Below, one piece after another: positions 13,205-23,421 of a stretch of 64,000 nt of DNA (position 1 is the stretch's first letter; every line of letters begins with the position of its first letter). Source of the DNA: Rhynchospora pubera (lineage: Eukaryota; Streptophyta; Magnoliopsida; Poales; Cyperaceae); NCBI GenBank assembly GCA_028095005.1, contig CM051461.1:45310812-45374811 (forward strand). Direction: 5' to 3'. A program made the translations under genes and the position numbers. The notes beneath the pieces were generated by a model. The model was not told the origin of the DNA, did not search any database, and worked only from the letters and a program-made list of their open reading frames with translations.

Positions 13205-13440
13205 ATTCCTCTGTAATTTCCATTTCATTGAAGTTTTATGTAGGCTAAAAGTTCTTTAAAAAAGAAATATATGGACGTGCAACAAATTATGGATGTATTG
13301 GGCAATTATAGGTATCAGGCCTAATCGTAAAAAAAAATAAGAATGGACGTGTACGTGAATCATATTAATCCTTTATGGGAAATTTATTTGGGCTTTCCAT
13401 ATTGAGCTCATCTTTAATACTCATGTACAGTTTACAGCGG

Positions 13441-13885
13441 CAGCTACTATTACTGACATCATACTTATTAAACTAAACATTCATACTTACTAAACTGAAC
13501 ATTTATATATAAATAACAGAACATTTATACTTATTAAACTGAACATTCATACTTACTAAACTACATATTTATACTTAATAAAATAAACATGTCTGCTCAT
13601 AACATTTATATTTTCTGTTGCAACTAACTTAACAGTTATACTCAATTAACTAAACATTTGTATTGACCCAACTGAACTTTTTGGAAAAAAAAAATCAAAA
13701 TGAACATAGTGAACATAGCAAACACTTATAAAATAGTGAACAATTCTATTACAAAGTGAACATTTGTACCTATAAAATGAACACTTATTATAACAAAATG
13801 AACAAAAAAAAACGCACTGGGTGAGTATGATAGAGCGCTGAGTGAGTAGCGATGACACGGAGTGCGATGACACTAATCAATTTCC
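13441..13885. mobile_element. 445-bp insertion with 9-bp target duplication
   Basis: The 9-mer TTACAGCGG occurs at 13432-13440 and again at 13886-13894, while copies A and C have it once at the matching place (C with one change). This marks an insertion with a 9-bp target duplication. The inserted DNA is largely a degenerate short repeat around GAACATTTATACTTA-like units. I see no terminal inverted repeats, so the class is unclear. A 9-bp duplication is typical of Mutator-like elements but does not prove that origin. Confidence 0.6.
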
Positions 13886-14412
13886 TTACAGCGGTTGAAG
13901 ATAAAAAAAAAGTCAATGCTGCTTCCGATTTGCGTCTAATTTGTTTTTCTGGTCTGGAACAGTCTGAAAAATAAATGAAATTTATGAAAACATGCATATT
14001 TGCTCCTGTATTAATAATTTGATGAAGTTTGAACAGGTAATTTGAACTCTTCTAAGATGAATCTTAGTTTGTTGTTTAAAGTTACCTTCCCTTCTAAGAC
14101 ATTTTTGCAAATTTACAGCGAATCACTTAGACAATATCTATTGTTCTCTTTTTTATTTTTATTTTGCTATATTGCAATCTGGACAAGCAGAGAATTTTAT
14201 ATTAATATACAATAGCGAGGTTTCTTGCAAGTTGCAACAAATTATTTGGATGGCTAATTCAATCCTTCCGTCAAATTACTTGTAATAATGCAAAAAGTTA
14301 GAAAAAAAAAACGTCTGAAATAGAAAGAAAGTTATTATTTGACTCCTCCAAAATTATAGGATTAGGATTTTGTGATGCAAAATTTTTTGTGATGCATTTC
14401 ACCATAGCTAAA

Positions 14413-14417
<5 letters not shown>

Positions 14418-14462
<45 letters not shown>
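14418..14462. repeat. (TA)n(GA)n microsatellite
   Basis: A long AT dinucleotide run passes directly into a GA run. It lies within copy B and corresponds to a much shorter TA run in copy C near 15492-15504. Confidence 0.9.
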
Positions 14463-14463
<1 letters not shown>

Positions 14464-14604
14464 AAGTTTGGAACAATTTAGCATAGGTTAAATTGGAATG
14501 AAAAATATATGTGCGTCAACTAGTTAATATTATTGAGAAGATCATTCGTAAATGCAGCCAGTTCTGGAAATAACGAAACAATTTTATGAATATTTAAAAA
14601 AAAA

Positions 14605-15660
14605 CGAATCAAACATCAATTAATGAATAATTTGTTTATTTTATGCAATCTTTTGCGAAGTTTCCATTTCATTGAATTTTTATGTCGGCTAAAATTTCTT
14701 TAAAAAAGAAATATATGGACGTCGTGCAATAAATTATGGATGTATTGGGCTATTAGTGGTTATCAGGCCTAATCGTTAAAAAAAAAAAAAAAAGAATAGA
14801 CATGTAAACCATATTAATCCTTTATGGGAAATTTGTTTGGGCTTCAATTTTCTGCTCATCTTTAATACTCATCTATATTTTACTGCGGTTGAAGATAAAA
14901 TCAGCCAATATATGTTGCTTCCGATTTGCGTCTAATTTATTTTGCAGGTACAGAACAGTCTGAAAAAATAAATGAAATTTATGAAAACATGCATATTTGC
15001 TCCTGTATTAATAATTTGAAGTTTGAATTGGTAATTTGAACTCTTATAAGATGAATCTTAGTTTGTTGTTAAAAGTTACCTTCTCCTCCTAGACATTTTT
15101 GAAATTTTACAGCGAACCACTTAGGCATTATCTATTGTTCTCTTCTTTTTTTTCTTTCGTTTTGCTATATTGCAATTTGGACAAGCAGAGAATTTTATAT
15201 TAATATACAATAGCGAGGTTTCTTGCAACAAATTATTTGGTTCGCTTATTCAATCCTTCCGTCAAATTATACTTGTATGGCAAAAATTTAAAAAACGCCT
15301 GAAATAGAAAGAAAGTTATTATTGGAGTCTTCCAAAATTATAGGATTTAACTCGGAGTAATATTATATGGGTCAACTAATTAAGATACAACCAATTAACC
15401 ATTCCTAAATGCATGCAGCCTGGTCTTAAAATAACGAAAAAGAAATTAAAAAAAATACCGAAACAATATTTCAAATAGAAAGAGTTTGGACATATATATA
15501 TATAGTAAGTTTGGAACAATTTAGCATAGGTTAAATTGGAATGACAGATATATATGCGTCAACTAGTTAATCTTGAGATGATCATTCGTAAATGCAGCCA
15601 GGTCAGGAAATAACGAAACAATTTTATGAATATTAAAAAAAACGAATTAATGCTTTAAAT
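14605..15660 (+). repeat. F-box upstream segment, copy C (proximal upstream region of the gene)
   Basis: This segment leads directly into the 5' leader of the intact F-box gene and is the reference for the other copies (A at 804-1603, B at 13205-14610, and shorter pieces D to G further on). Because it is attached to the gene, the dispersed copies are best read as relics of duplicated F-box loci rather than an independent transposon. Confidence 0.7.
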
Positions 15661-15661
15661 A
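15654..15661 (+). promoter_or_regulatory. Putative TATA box of the F-box gene
   Basis: TTTAAATA lies about 120 bases before the ATG. A start site some 30 bases downstream would give a 5' leader of roughly 90 nucleotides with pyrimidine-rich sequence. Position and composition are the only evidence. Confidence 0.4.
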
Positions 15662-15779
15662 CCGAGCCTTTAGCAATTTAACTTCCAACCTCCTCCGACA
15701 GAACAAACACCTTGAACCTTTCCTCCTCCCTCAGCAACCTATTATTTCTATATTCAAAATCTGAATATATATAATTATA

Positions 15780-16949
15780 ATGGAAGATAACAACATGCCT
15801 GAAGAGGATTTGCCTTTCCAATTTCGCGACTGGGCCTACCTTCCGCCGGAGGTTGTAGAGTTGATCTCAAAAAAGGTGAAATCCATCACCGACTATGTCC
15901 GGTTTCGAGCTGTTTGCTCGACCTGGCGTTCTGCCTCCCTTCCAAATTCATCCCACCTTCCTCCCCAACTCCCATGGTTGATGCTTCCTTTCGAACCGCG
16001 TCCAAATCAGACCGATCCAGATGAAAAGGATAATGGAATCCGCCTCTTATATGACCTTTGGGAAGGCAAGATGCGCAGACTCTACCTCCCAGAGACCATC
16101 GACATGATGTGCTGCGCCTCCTATCATGGGTGGCTTTTGCTTGTGTCTGTCAAAGGTAGAGAAGTTTTCTTACTGAATCCGTTAACCCGGGAACGAATTC
16201 AGCTTCCTTCCTTTACTTCTCCGGTCAAACTTTTAGGAAATGACTCGGACAGCCCTAGATTTGATGCTACCTCCTATTTTGAGTCATATCATGGTTGTTT
16301 TGGGAAGAGCACGATGACTTTCTCTGTGGATATAACCGATCCAAATTGCATGATAACGGTGTTCATTCGGCCATACAAGGTGATCTGCTGCCGGGTGGGC
16401 GACCCGTGCTGGACAAGGGTCCTCAGCCGCCGTAATAGATATCTAATAGATGCAACTTACTACAATGGACAGTTCTATTTTCTTTATGGGGAAGCCATGG
16501 ATATTATTAAGTCAAATAAACCTGAAGAGAGGATTGTCTTCAATTTTGACCCAGAGTTAAAAGGTGTCAGAATGCATTTACTTGATGGAAAATCAGGGAT
16601 TTACGTGGTTGCTTTCCATCCTGATGGAAATGTTGAGGTGTACCAATTCCAAGAACAGCCATTGAAGCTCAAGGTCACAGGTACAAGCGACACTATCATT
16701 TTCAGTGGCTGTATTATCCGCCCCCACCTTGCTATATGCTCTGACGACTGGGACTCACTTGATGGGGATTCTATATACATGGAGAACAACGGTTTATTTA
16801 ACGTAGATGAATCCCGTAGACCACATTATAGCATCTTTGCCTTTGATCGGGATGCGAATGAGATTGAGCATATTGTCCGTAACCCTGGCAAGAAGCAACT
16901 TTGTTGGCCACCTGAACCGGCTTTGTGGTTTCAGCCAAGCTTTATGTAG
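15780..16949 (+). CDS. F-box protein with DUF295 (KIB1-4-type beta-propeller), SKIP23-like
   Basis: A single open frame of 389 codons. Residues about 20-57 (starting LPPEVVELISKKVKS and including the RAVCSTWRSAS stretch) form an F-box, which binds a SKP1-type adaptor in an SCF ubiquitin ligase. Residues about 85-375 match the DUF295/KIB1-4 beta-propeller family: ...LLNPLTRERIQLP..., a CCRVGDPCWTRV strand, and the characteristic ending with WPPEPALWFQPSFM. The length is normal for SKIP23-like proteins, and single-exon structure is common in the family. The ATG is the first in frame and lies downstream of a plausible TATA box. The substrate cannot be inferred. A fragment of a paralogue lies at 22643-22737. 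This is the one clearly intact cellular gene in the window. Confidence 0.92.
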   Translation: MEDNNMPEEDLPFQFRDWAYLPPEVVELISKKVKSITDYVRFRAVCSTWRSASLPNSSHLPPQLPWLMLPFEPRPNQTDPDEKDNGIRLLYDLWEGKMRRLYLPETIDMMCCASYHGWLLLVSVKGREVFLLNPLTRERIQLPSFTSPVKLLGNDSDSPRFDATSYFESYHGCFGKSTMTFSVDITDPNCMITVFIRPYKVICCRVGDPCWTRVLSRRNRYLIDATYYNGQFYFLYGEAMDIIKSNKPEERIVFNFDPELKGVRMHLLDGKSGIYVVAFHPDGNVEVYQFQEQPLKLKVTGTSDTIIFSGCIIRPHLAICSDDWDSLDGDSIYMENNGLFNVDESRRPHYSIFAFDRDANEIEHIVRNPGKKQLCWPPEPALWFQPSFM

Positions 16950-17027
16950 TCATCTGTCAAGGATGTTATTACAATCTGTCTTTCAGGAACAAAAATCTAG
17001 TCTCTTGTAGCTAGTTCCTGAGTAAAT

Positions 17028-17033
17028 AATAAA
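17028..17033 (+). terminator. Putative polyadenylation signal of the F-box gene
   Basis: AATAAA lies 79 bases after the stop codon within AT-rich sequence. It is a plausible near-upstream element for 3' end formation, but plant signals are loose. Confidence 0.35.
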
Positions 17034-17104
17034 TATTAATTATAGCATTAGTAAGGTACTTTTGTGTTGCTAGAGATGTTATTTTTTATCAAGATATTTG
17101 TTAG

Positions 17105-17270
17105 ACTAACGGTTGCAAATTATTAGACTAACTTTCTAATAAGGAAACAAATTGAGTAACATATCTACATGAATATAAAGACGATCAAAGTGTGCACATA
17201 TAAAAATTTATTATTAGACTAACTGTCTAATAAGGAAACAAATTGAGTAACATATCTACATGTATCTCTT
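17105..17270. repeat. Direct duplication downstream of the F-box gene
   Basis: A block containing TTAGACTAAC, TCTAATAAGGAAACAAATTG and AGTAACATATCTACATG occurs twice, starting near 17123 and near 17213, about 90 bases apart. It is a short local tandem duplication of non-coding DNA. Confidence 0.6.
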
Positions 17271-19234
17271 GTAAATTAATTAAGCAATATATCTTTATTA
17301 TTTCTTAATATTATTTTATTTTTTTATTTGTCCACATATAAAGATACCTTTTGCTGGTAATTAGTAACAATGATGATATAGCATTTTCCAAAGTGATTAA
17401 TTATACTATTGCTCAATAATAATTCATAAGGCACTTATAGGATTTGGGTTGCATCTGTTAGAGATCTTTGCAACTTCATGTGTGCCTGATCCTGGTTTTA
17501 CAAAATATAAACAACAAAGAAAATGCGACGATGCACATGAAGTTCACTATGAACAACAATTAATCATTTTTTTTTGTCTCCTTTAATTAGGAAATACAAA
17601 ATAAGAAATACAAGTAAATAAAAAAATAAACAGAGAAACATGGGTTTGTTATCCGCTAAATTAGGAGATCATAAATATTTAAAAATAAATAGAGAAGTAT
17701 GGTTATTTTTATATGTGCTCACTTTGATCATCTTTATATTCATCTTGTATATTTTATGTGTTCGCTTTGTTCAAACAATAAGCGGTGACAAAGCTGCATA
17801 TTGCAGTTATCATTTATACGCAACAAATTTATGGATACATTGGACTATTAGATGTATCAGGCCTGAGTGGACAAGTAAACCATACTAATGCTTTAAGGGA
17901 ATTTTATTTGGTCTTCAATTTTAATTTCATTTTTAATACTCACTAATGGGCATTCACGCGATTTATTTTTTTATTTTTAAGGCAAGAATAATTGATGTGT
18001 GTATAATTTTTTTTGTTGCAATAGAAATATTTAAGAAAATAAAAAGGATTGATTGTTCGGAAAACTGAATTTGATATAGGAATGACATTACGAATTGTTA
18101 TTAATTGAGGAGGGGAAGAGTTTAATATAAAAGGAATGATGACAATATAGAAGAATTTATTGTTGAAATGTCTGGTAGGTTAAGCTAGCTTCTTGATTAT
18201 CCATCGGGAAGATGCACAAATCCACAATTGAAATTCAACAGAAACCTAGATTACCTGCAACAGAGTTTGCTAGAAGTTTTCATAATCAAGTTTCTATATG
18301 TAGAATTAGAAATAAAAAAAAAAAAAAGGAAAGAAAAAAGTGCTAGCAACAGTAACAGAAATCCTGAAGAAACAAACAAAAATCTTACTGTGCGCACCAT
18401 GTACATATACCATTATTTATTTAATTCTGATTCCATCCTTATATTTGAGATAATTTTAACCTTGCATATAAATATGTTAATAATGCATTGTTTGAAATCC
18501 ATTATAATTGAAAATTAGCTTCTGTATCATTTACTTTGTGTACCAGGATATGTTCCTTTGTTGTCAATAATTCCTATGCTAATCCATCAATCCAAAAGCA
18601 AAGGCATGACGATGGCTCAATTAAATAGAAATTTACAGTAACAGTTTGAGCTGCCAACCAGAATAAATGAAATAAAATATATAGGAAGAACCAAGAAATT
18701 TTATAAACAGAACTTTATTTCAAAGCCATGATGATGGCTCAATTAAATTAGACAATTTAGTCAATTTTATAAAGTTGACCAAAAGGAAGAAGCAAGAATT
18801 AAGAACGCAAAAATTCAGAGAGGATCATACATGAAATGTTGAGGGAAAAAAATAAACAAACTTGAGGTCTGAAAGTTACCTAATTAAACCAACGCATCAA
18901 AAGGGAAAGATACAGAGGGGAGACCATCTTAGGAGAGCTGTACACAGCCCACATCAGAGACGCCTCTTATCCGGTTCGGCGGTCCGTAGGGTGCGTCTGT
19001 GAGAAAAGAGGAAAGAGATTCAAAGTGAGAGAGATAGATACTCATCCAACGGTGAAAACGAAAGAAATCGAACGGACATGATTTTGAGGAAGTAAATGCA
19101 CGGCTCAGATTGCTTTACTGTGCATAAATAGTGCTATGAATAGTAGTCAACCCAACGCCTATTAATATATGTTTCGATTTGATGTGCATATTACCAGTAT
19201 TCAAGATATGAAAACTGAAAGGCCTATTCTACAC
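17271..19234. other. AT-rich DNA with short F-box upstream relics; no gene recognised
   Basis: Mostly AT-rich. The part at about 17805-17945 (copy D) resembles the ATGGATGTATTGGGC to TTTGGGCTTCAATTTT section of the F-box upstream repeat. A sentence-like block (CATGA[CT]GATGGCTCAATTAAAT) occurs twice near 18604 and 18726. The 18920-19150 part is more GC-rich and may be a piece of an unidentified element. The 82- and 96-codon frames here lack motifs. Confidence 0.4.
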
Positions 19235-19365
19235 CCGATTTTCCGTCTCAATCGGTTTTGCCGGTACTGACCAGTCCGAAAAATAAATGAAATTCGATGA
19301 AAAACATTCTTATTAACTCCTGGATTTATAATTTGGTGTTTGAATTGGCAATTTGGTGCCGAAAG
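19235..19365 (+). repeat. F-box upstream-type relic, copy G
   Basis: Diverged match to the GCGTCTAATTTG ... CAGTCTGAAAAATAAATGAAATT ... AATAATTTGAAGTTTGAATTGG section of copies A to C. It is short and not attached to any F-box frame. Confidence 0.5.
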
Positions 19366-19525
19366 AAAAATAAATAAATAAATAAGAGAATTGCATGCTT
19401 CCATTAATGCAAATTTGCACTGCGCCCGCTTGAAAACTATTTTCGGATTAAAAAAGTGAACAATGTCATGAACTCATGATTAATATTGATTATCAATATG
19501 ACCTCATTTTTCTCTATTTTTTTCA

Positions 19526-19674
19526 GGCTCCGTTTGGATAAGGTGTGGGAAGAAGGGAAGAAGTGGAAAGAAATATTGGGAAGTGTGTAACTATGAAGAG
19601 TTTGGATTGTTTATAATAAATTTATTCCCTTATTTCTTTCTTTCCTTCTTCCCACACCACATCCAAACACAGCC
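19526..19674. mobile_element. Tourist-like MITE, copy 2 (3-bp TSD TCA)
   Basis: A 149-bp relative of 1139-1295. The ends are GGCTCCGTTTGGAT and ATCCAAACACAGCC, and the inverted repeat continues inward through GTGTGGGAAGAAGG-type sequence to about 35 bp. TCA flanks both sides (19523-19525 and 19675-19677). The two copies share their inner GGGAAGTGTGTAACT and GAGTTTGGATTGTTTATAAT stretches. Confidence 0.75.
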
Positions 19675-19789
19675 TCAGTTATGATTGAGAAGGATTATAA
19701 TAACATACATTGTTTTACTCTTGCATTGATATCACATTGTTTTTTCAAACTCTTAATTTTTTTTTTGTTCTTAAAGTGAACAATATGTA

Positions 19790-20100
19790 TCGCGGTATCC
19801 GAATCGGAGATTTTTTAAATTTTTGTATCGCCATATCCATACAGTACCTATTACGATACCCATATCCATATCCATGCAACATAGATCTGTGTGAATGAAG
19901 TCTCACTTTGCATGAGCTTCCTAATTTGTCCTAAAATACAAACATAATTTTTATGACTAAACTTCATTCAATTGGTCATATATTTATGTTTATTTAAGTA
20001 ATAAGTGCTTCAATCATGTCGTAAATAATCATTGTTTTCCAAAATAAAACTCAAGAAATCAATATATAGATCTCAATTAAATATGGAGGAAATCTACAAG
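19790..20100 (-). repeat. Dispersed duplicate block, copy 1 (partner 37955-38238)
   Basis: About 300 bp strongly similar to 37955-38238. Landmarks are GAATGAAGTCTCACTTTGCA, TGAGCTTCCTAATTTGTCC and AAACTCAAGAAATCAATATA. Each copy abuts a different exon-like fragment on the minus strand. It could be a shared 3' untranslated region or part of a transposon that carries gene pieces. Confidence 0.65.
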
Positions 20101-20233
20101 CAACATAACAAATATCCGGAGATCTTTCTCGCTCGTAAATCCTTGGTACCGAGAGACACCAGGCATGACTCCGGCCACGACTTTGCCGACCATGAACTTC
20201 TCCAACCTCGCTCTCCAAGAACTGACAGCAAGA
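20055..20233 (-). pseudogene. Exon-like fragment of an unrecognised gene (minus strand)
   Basis: The minus strand has an open stretch with protein-like composition (beginning NFVLAVSSWRARLEKFMVG, later GVMPGVSRYQGF) that ends at a stop inside the shared block. A possible splice acceptor (TTGCTGTCAG) lies at its start. I do not recognise the family. No further exons are visible nearby, so it is probably a captured or decayed gene fragment. Confidence 0.35.
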
Positions 20234-20289
20234 ACAAAATTTGTTATCAGAGGTTAAGGTATAAAATAAGAACACAATTAAGGTATTAA

Positions 20290-21852
20290 TTAAGTTCTTT
20301 ATCTTTTTTCTAGGAAAAAAATCAAGCTAATTACAATCTCTAATACTTAAAAGTAAAAAAAAGGAAGGTACACAACTTTTAAACCAATTATTGAGGTAAC
20401 TCGCTTCAATTAAGGTAGCAATTATTTTCAATTCAAGAATGTGATCAAAATGGAGATGAAAGAAATACCTCTACTTTTGGGGTTAAAACCAATTGTTTTG
20501 ACTTATTGTAAGGTTATATACTGATATGTATCAAACCTACACTCCATCATCGGTCAACAAAGCCTAACAAGGGTCAGTTACAGGATGTTAGCTTTGACGA
20601 TTTGAATTTAGATTTACCATCATTCAATCAATTTTGCTAATTTCTCTTATGCGATAAACATAAAACATGGCATAATAAAGAGAAGGGCATGTTATCTTTT
20701 GAATATGGAAGTATAGAAGTATGGAACCACGTTCATACATTTCAGATATGCAAATAACAAAAACTATATTCCAATCAAACGCAACACCATTTAAATTGAG
20801 ACAAACTACAACTATTTCAGTCATACAGCATTTGGCCTTGTAACATTTATACTTATATAAAATGAAAACATACACAGAAATTGAAATAAAAAAAATAGAA
20901 GGGTTTTGAAGATTACAATTGCAAAAAAAAAAAAAGAAAGAAAAGAAAATGAAGAAAGGTACAAAGTACTAAGAACTATTGAGTCATGACCCTTCCTTCA
21001 TGCTCAGCCTTTGCACAGTACACATATATATTGACATATGCAGCTAAAATTGGGGTTTGATTTTAACCTTGCACTTATATGATATCTGAGTTTTGGGCCC
21101 TTCTAACTATAATACATTGCTCATTTATTTATTTAAGAAATATATTGTAAATGTCAGAACTTAAACCACATGCACAGAGAGATCGAGAGAAAGAAGAGAT
21201 CAAACTAACATGTTAACTTATCAACATTAACAGTTTTCATATTTTAATTACTAAAACCTGACAACAAAGGAATTGTCGTATGAACCAGAGAGAAAAGAGA
21301 GAGATACAACTTGATTGAGAAAAATGTCTTGCTTCTAGTTCTAACTTAATTCAACTAAAAGGAAAGGGGTAGAGGTATAACAGCTAAGACTTGGGTCTCA
21401 AACCTTTCTCCCTTCCTCATTCTGTCATTCACCATTAACATCAATTCAAGAAAGCAAGAGCAGCAAGTAACATCATCAATCATAAGAAACTGTTACTCAA
21501 ATCAAATTCAATCACAAAAAGCTTCATTCTTTAGTAGAAATTAGAAAACTATGTACAGACCACGAGTTACATTTCAATTACCTTTCACTTTCTACAAGCT
21601 CTCCATCTACGCCATCTTTTTTTCTCTTTCTTCATGTCTATCAGATGTTTGTCAAAATGCTTGAACTATCGTACTCTCTTCTTTCTAGCCTAACTGTGAA
21701 ATCGATCTTGTTTCTATGTGGATTTCTTGAGCATTGGGCCTTTGGCAATGTGTGAGAGATGTAGCGCAATTGTGCAACTGTGCGTGTAAATGCATAAACC
21801 TTTCTCTGGCCTTCAGGACCTCTATTTATGGGCAGCAGAGTTCTTGGAAACT
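20290..21852. other. AT-rich intergenic DNA, no gene recognised
   Basis: Simple A-rich runs (near 20888 and 20922-20950) and no coding signal that I trust. The 83-codon minus-strand frame at 20624-20875 has no motif. Confidence 0.45.
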
Positions 21853-22092
21853 TCAGCTAGAAGGGAGAGTCCCAAATTTATCCTGACCATTCGTATCACA
21901 TACCCACGGATCCCACTTTAATCCAACGGCTTTCACCAGGTCGAGATATCGCTCCTTCCAGAAGGCTCGCCAACGAAATTCATTGGTGTTTGTTGCAATG
22001 GTTACAGCCTCCACTTCGCCTGGGCTAAGGTTTAATGAGATACAGAAATTCAGCGATTTTTGTTTCTTCTTTCGGTCCACTCCGTTTTCCAT
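21853..22092 (-). CDS. Small unrecognised open frame, possible gene fragment
   Basis: A 79-codon ATG-initiated frame. Its composition is more protein-like than surrounding frames: a basic start (MENGVDRKKKQKS), then LNLSPGEVEAVTIATNT and a Trp-rich FRWRAFWKERYLDLVKAVG stretch. I cannot assign a family. No promoter or neighbouring exon is evident. It may be a captured exon or chance. Confidence 0.25.
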   Translation of the reverse strand: MENGVDRKKKQKSLNFCISLNLSPGEVEAVTIATNTNEFRWRAFWKERYLDLVKAVGLKWDPWVCDTNGQDKFGTLPSS

Positions 22093-22642
22093 GAACTACA
22101 CATAATACGCTTCACGGTTTTCATGTGTGGTGTATAAATGAACCAAGTCCATCTAAAATTATCCCTGCTCAGAGGGAAAATTTAAATTCTCTGCTGCTTC
22201 GTTCCTCCATTTATGCTCACGCTGGACTACTCCATTTATCTCATATTGTTGGATTATATGGGCTGTTGAGACAAAATAAATTGTTTGGGATCCTTCCTGA
22301 TTTAATTTGGCCATGAAATATTGTGTATAGAATCACAAAAATATTTAGAATCTATTGGTGATAAGAATTTTATGTGTGTACAACTCTTCAGAGAATTTTA
22401 TTTATTTTGTTCAAGCTCAGGGACTTTTTTGCATATAATTAGGCTTCTGAGTTCTGAATAACTTTTGGGCATGTTCAGGGCATCATAAATTTATATGCCC
22501 TTCAAAGAAATTTTTTTGTTGTACTTATGGGATTTTAGGAGTTTGTTTTGTATTTTTGGAGAATTTTGAAATTTCACGAATTTATTTGCTTGACATATAT
22601 GAAATTGTTTGATATCCCATAGTTTTATAGACAAAATTTTCA

Positions 22643-22737
22643 GGTGCAACAACTGTCATTTTCGATGGCAGTATTATCCGTCTTAGGGCTGTTAATGAAA
22701 CTCATTCACCCACTTATTCTATCTGTATTGCATTCGA
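22643..22737 (+). pseudogene. F-box/DUF295 C-terminal fragment
   Basis: The translation GATTVIFDGSIIRLRAV ... THSPTYSICIAFDK ends at a stop. It matches the DUF295 part of the intact gene: GTSDTIIFSGCIIRPHL, then RPHYSIFAFDR. The acidic loop between these two blocks in the intact gene is missing. Nothing of the F-box or the rest of the propeller is visible around it, so this is a 95-bp relic of a second family member. Confidence 0.65.
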
Positions 22738-22894
22738 TAAGTAGGGTATGTGTAAGATTTTATTTTCGTTAGACTAACGAGTATGGATATGGGTAAAGAA
22801 AATTTTTCGTTAACTTAATGGGTACCGGTACAAGAAAGGACTATTTCGTATCCATTATCTAATGGGTAAATTTTTACAAACATATATGTATATA

Positions 22895-23275
22895 GAGTTT
22901 TGCTATGGTGAGTCGCAACTCACAGGGGGTCCGTGAGTCGCGCTCAAAGCTCCTAGATCTGGTTCAAAATGACCGATCCAAACCATCTAATACGATCTCA
23001 CTATTGAAATCTCTATGTGGACCAAATTTTATATTTTTTCGAAATTTTTAAGTATTTTTTTGAAATTTTACAAAATTGTTAATCTAATTAGATCTGAACC
23101 GTTCAGAAAAAGCAGTTTTTAATAATCCGAAAAAAATACATAAAAATTTAAAAATATATATAGAAAATTTGGTCGCATGGATAATTCAACAGGGAGATCA
23201 TATTGGACGGTTAGGATCGGTCATTTTTAACCAGATCTAAGAGTTTGTCAGCGCGACTCACCATAGCAAAACTCT
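22895..23275. mobile_element. Mutator-like foldback MITE
   Basis: The left end GAGTTTTGCTATGGTGAGTC and the right end GACTCACCATAGCAAAACTC are perfect inverted repeats, and looser complementarity continues inward over the about 380-bp element. The flanks ATGTATATA and ACGTATATA differ at one base and look like a 9-bp target duplication. No coding capacity. The Mutator assignment rests on the duplication length. Confidence 0.65.
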
Positions 23276-23421
23276 ACGTATATATAATCATGTAAATAAC
23301 ATATTTCGTAAGATATGGTATTAGTTTTCATCTATATCCAAATTTATTTATGTTGATGGAAAAAATTAATTTGCACTTTATTAATTATATTATAATTTTT
23401 TTTGAAGATAAATTGGGAGTC

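Larger units (their letters stand above)
13205..14610 (+). repeat. F-box upstream-type duplicated segment, copy B
   Basis: This is a direct tandem duplicate of copy C (about 14605-15660). Both contain, in the same order, the ATGGATGTATTGGGC block, the ACAGCGGTTGAAGAT block, the GAATCTTAGTTTGTTGTT block, the ATAGCGAGGTTTCTTGCA block and the AGTTTGGAACAATTTAGCAT block, which sit about 1.04 kb apart between copies. Copy B is lengthened by a 445-bp insertion (13441-13885) and a TA/GA microsatellite (about 14418-14462). No coding region remains between B and C. Confidence 0.75.
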
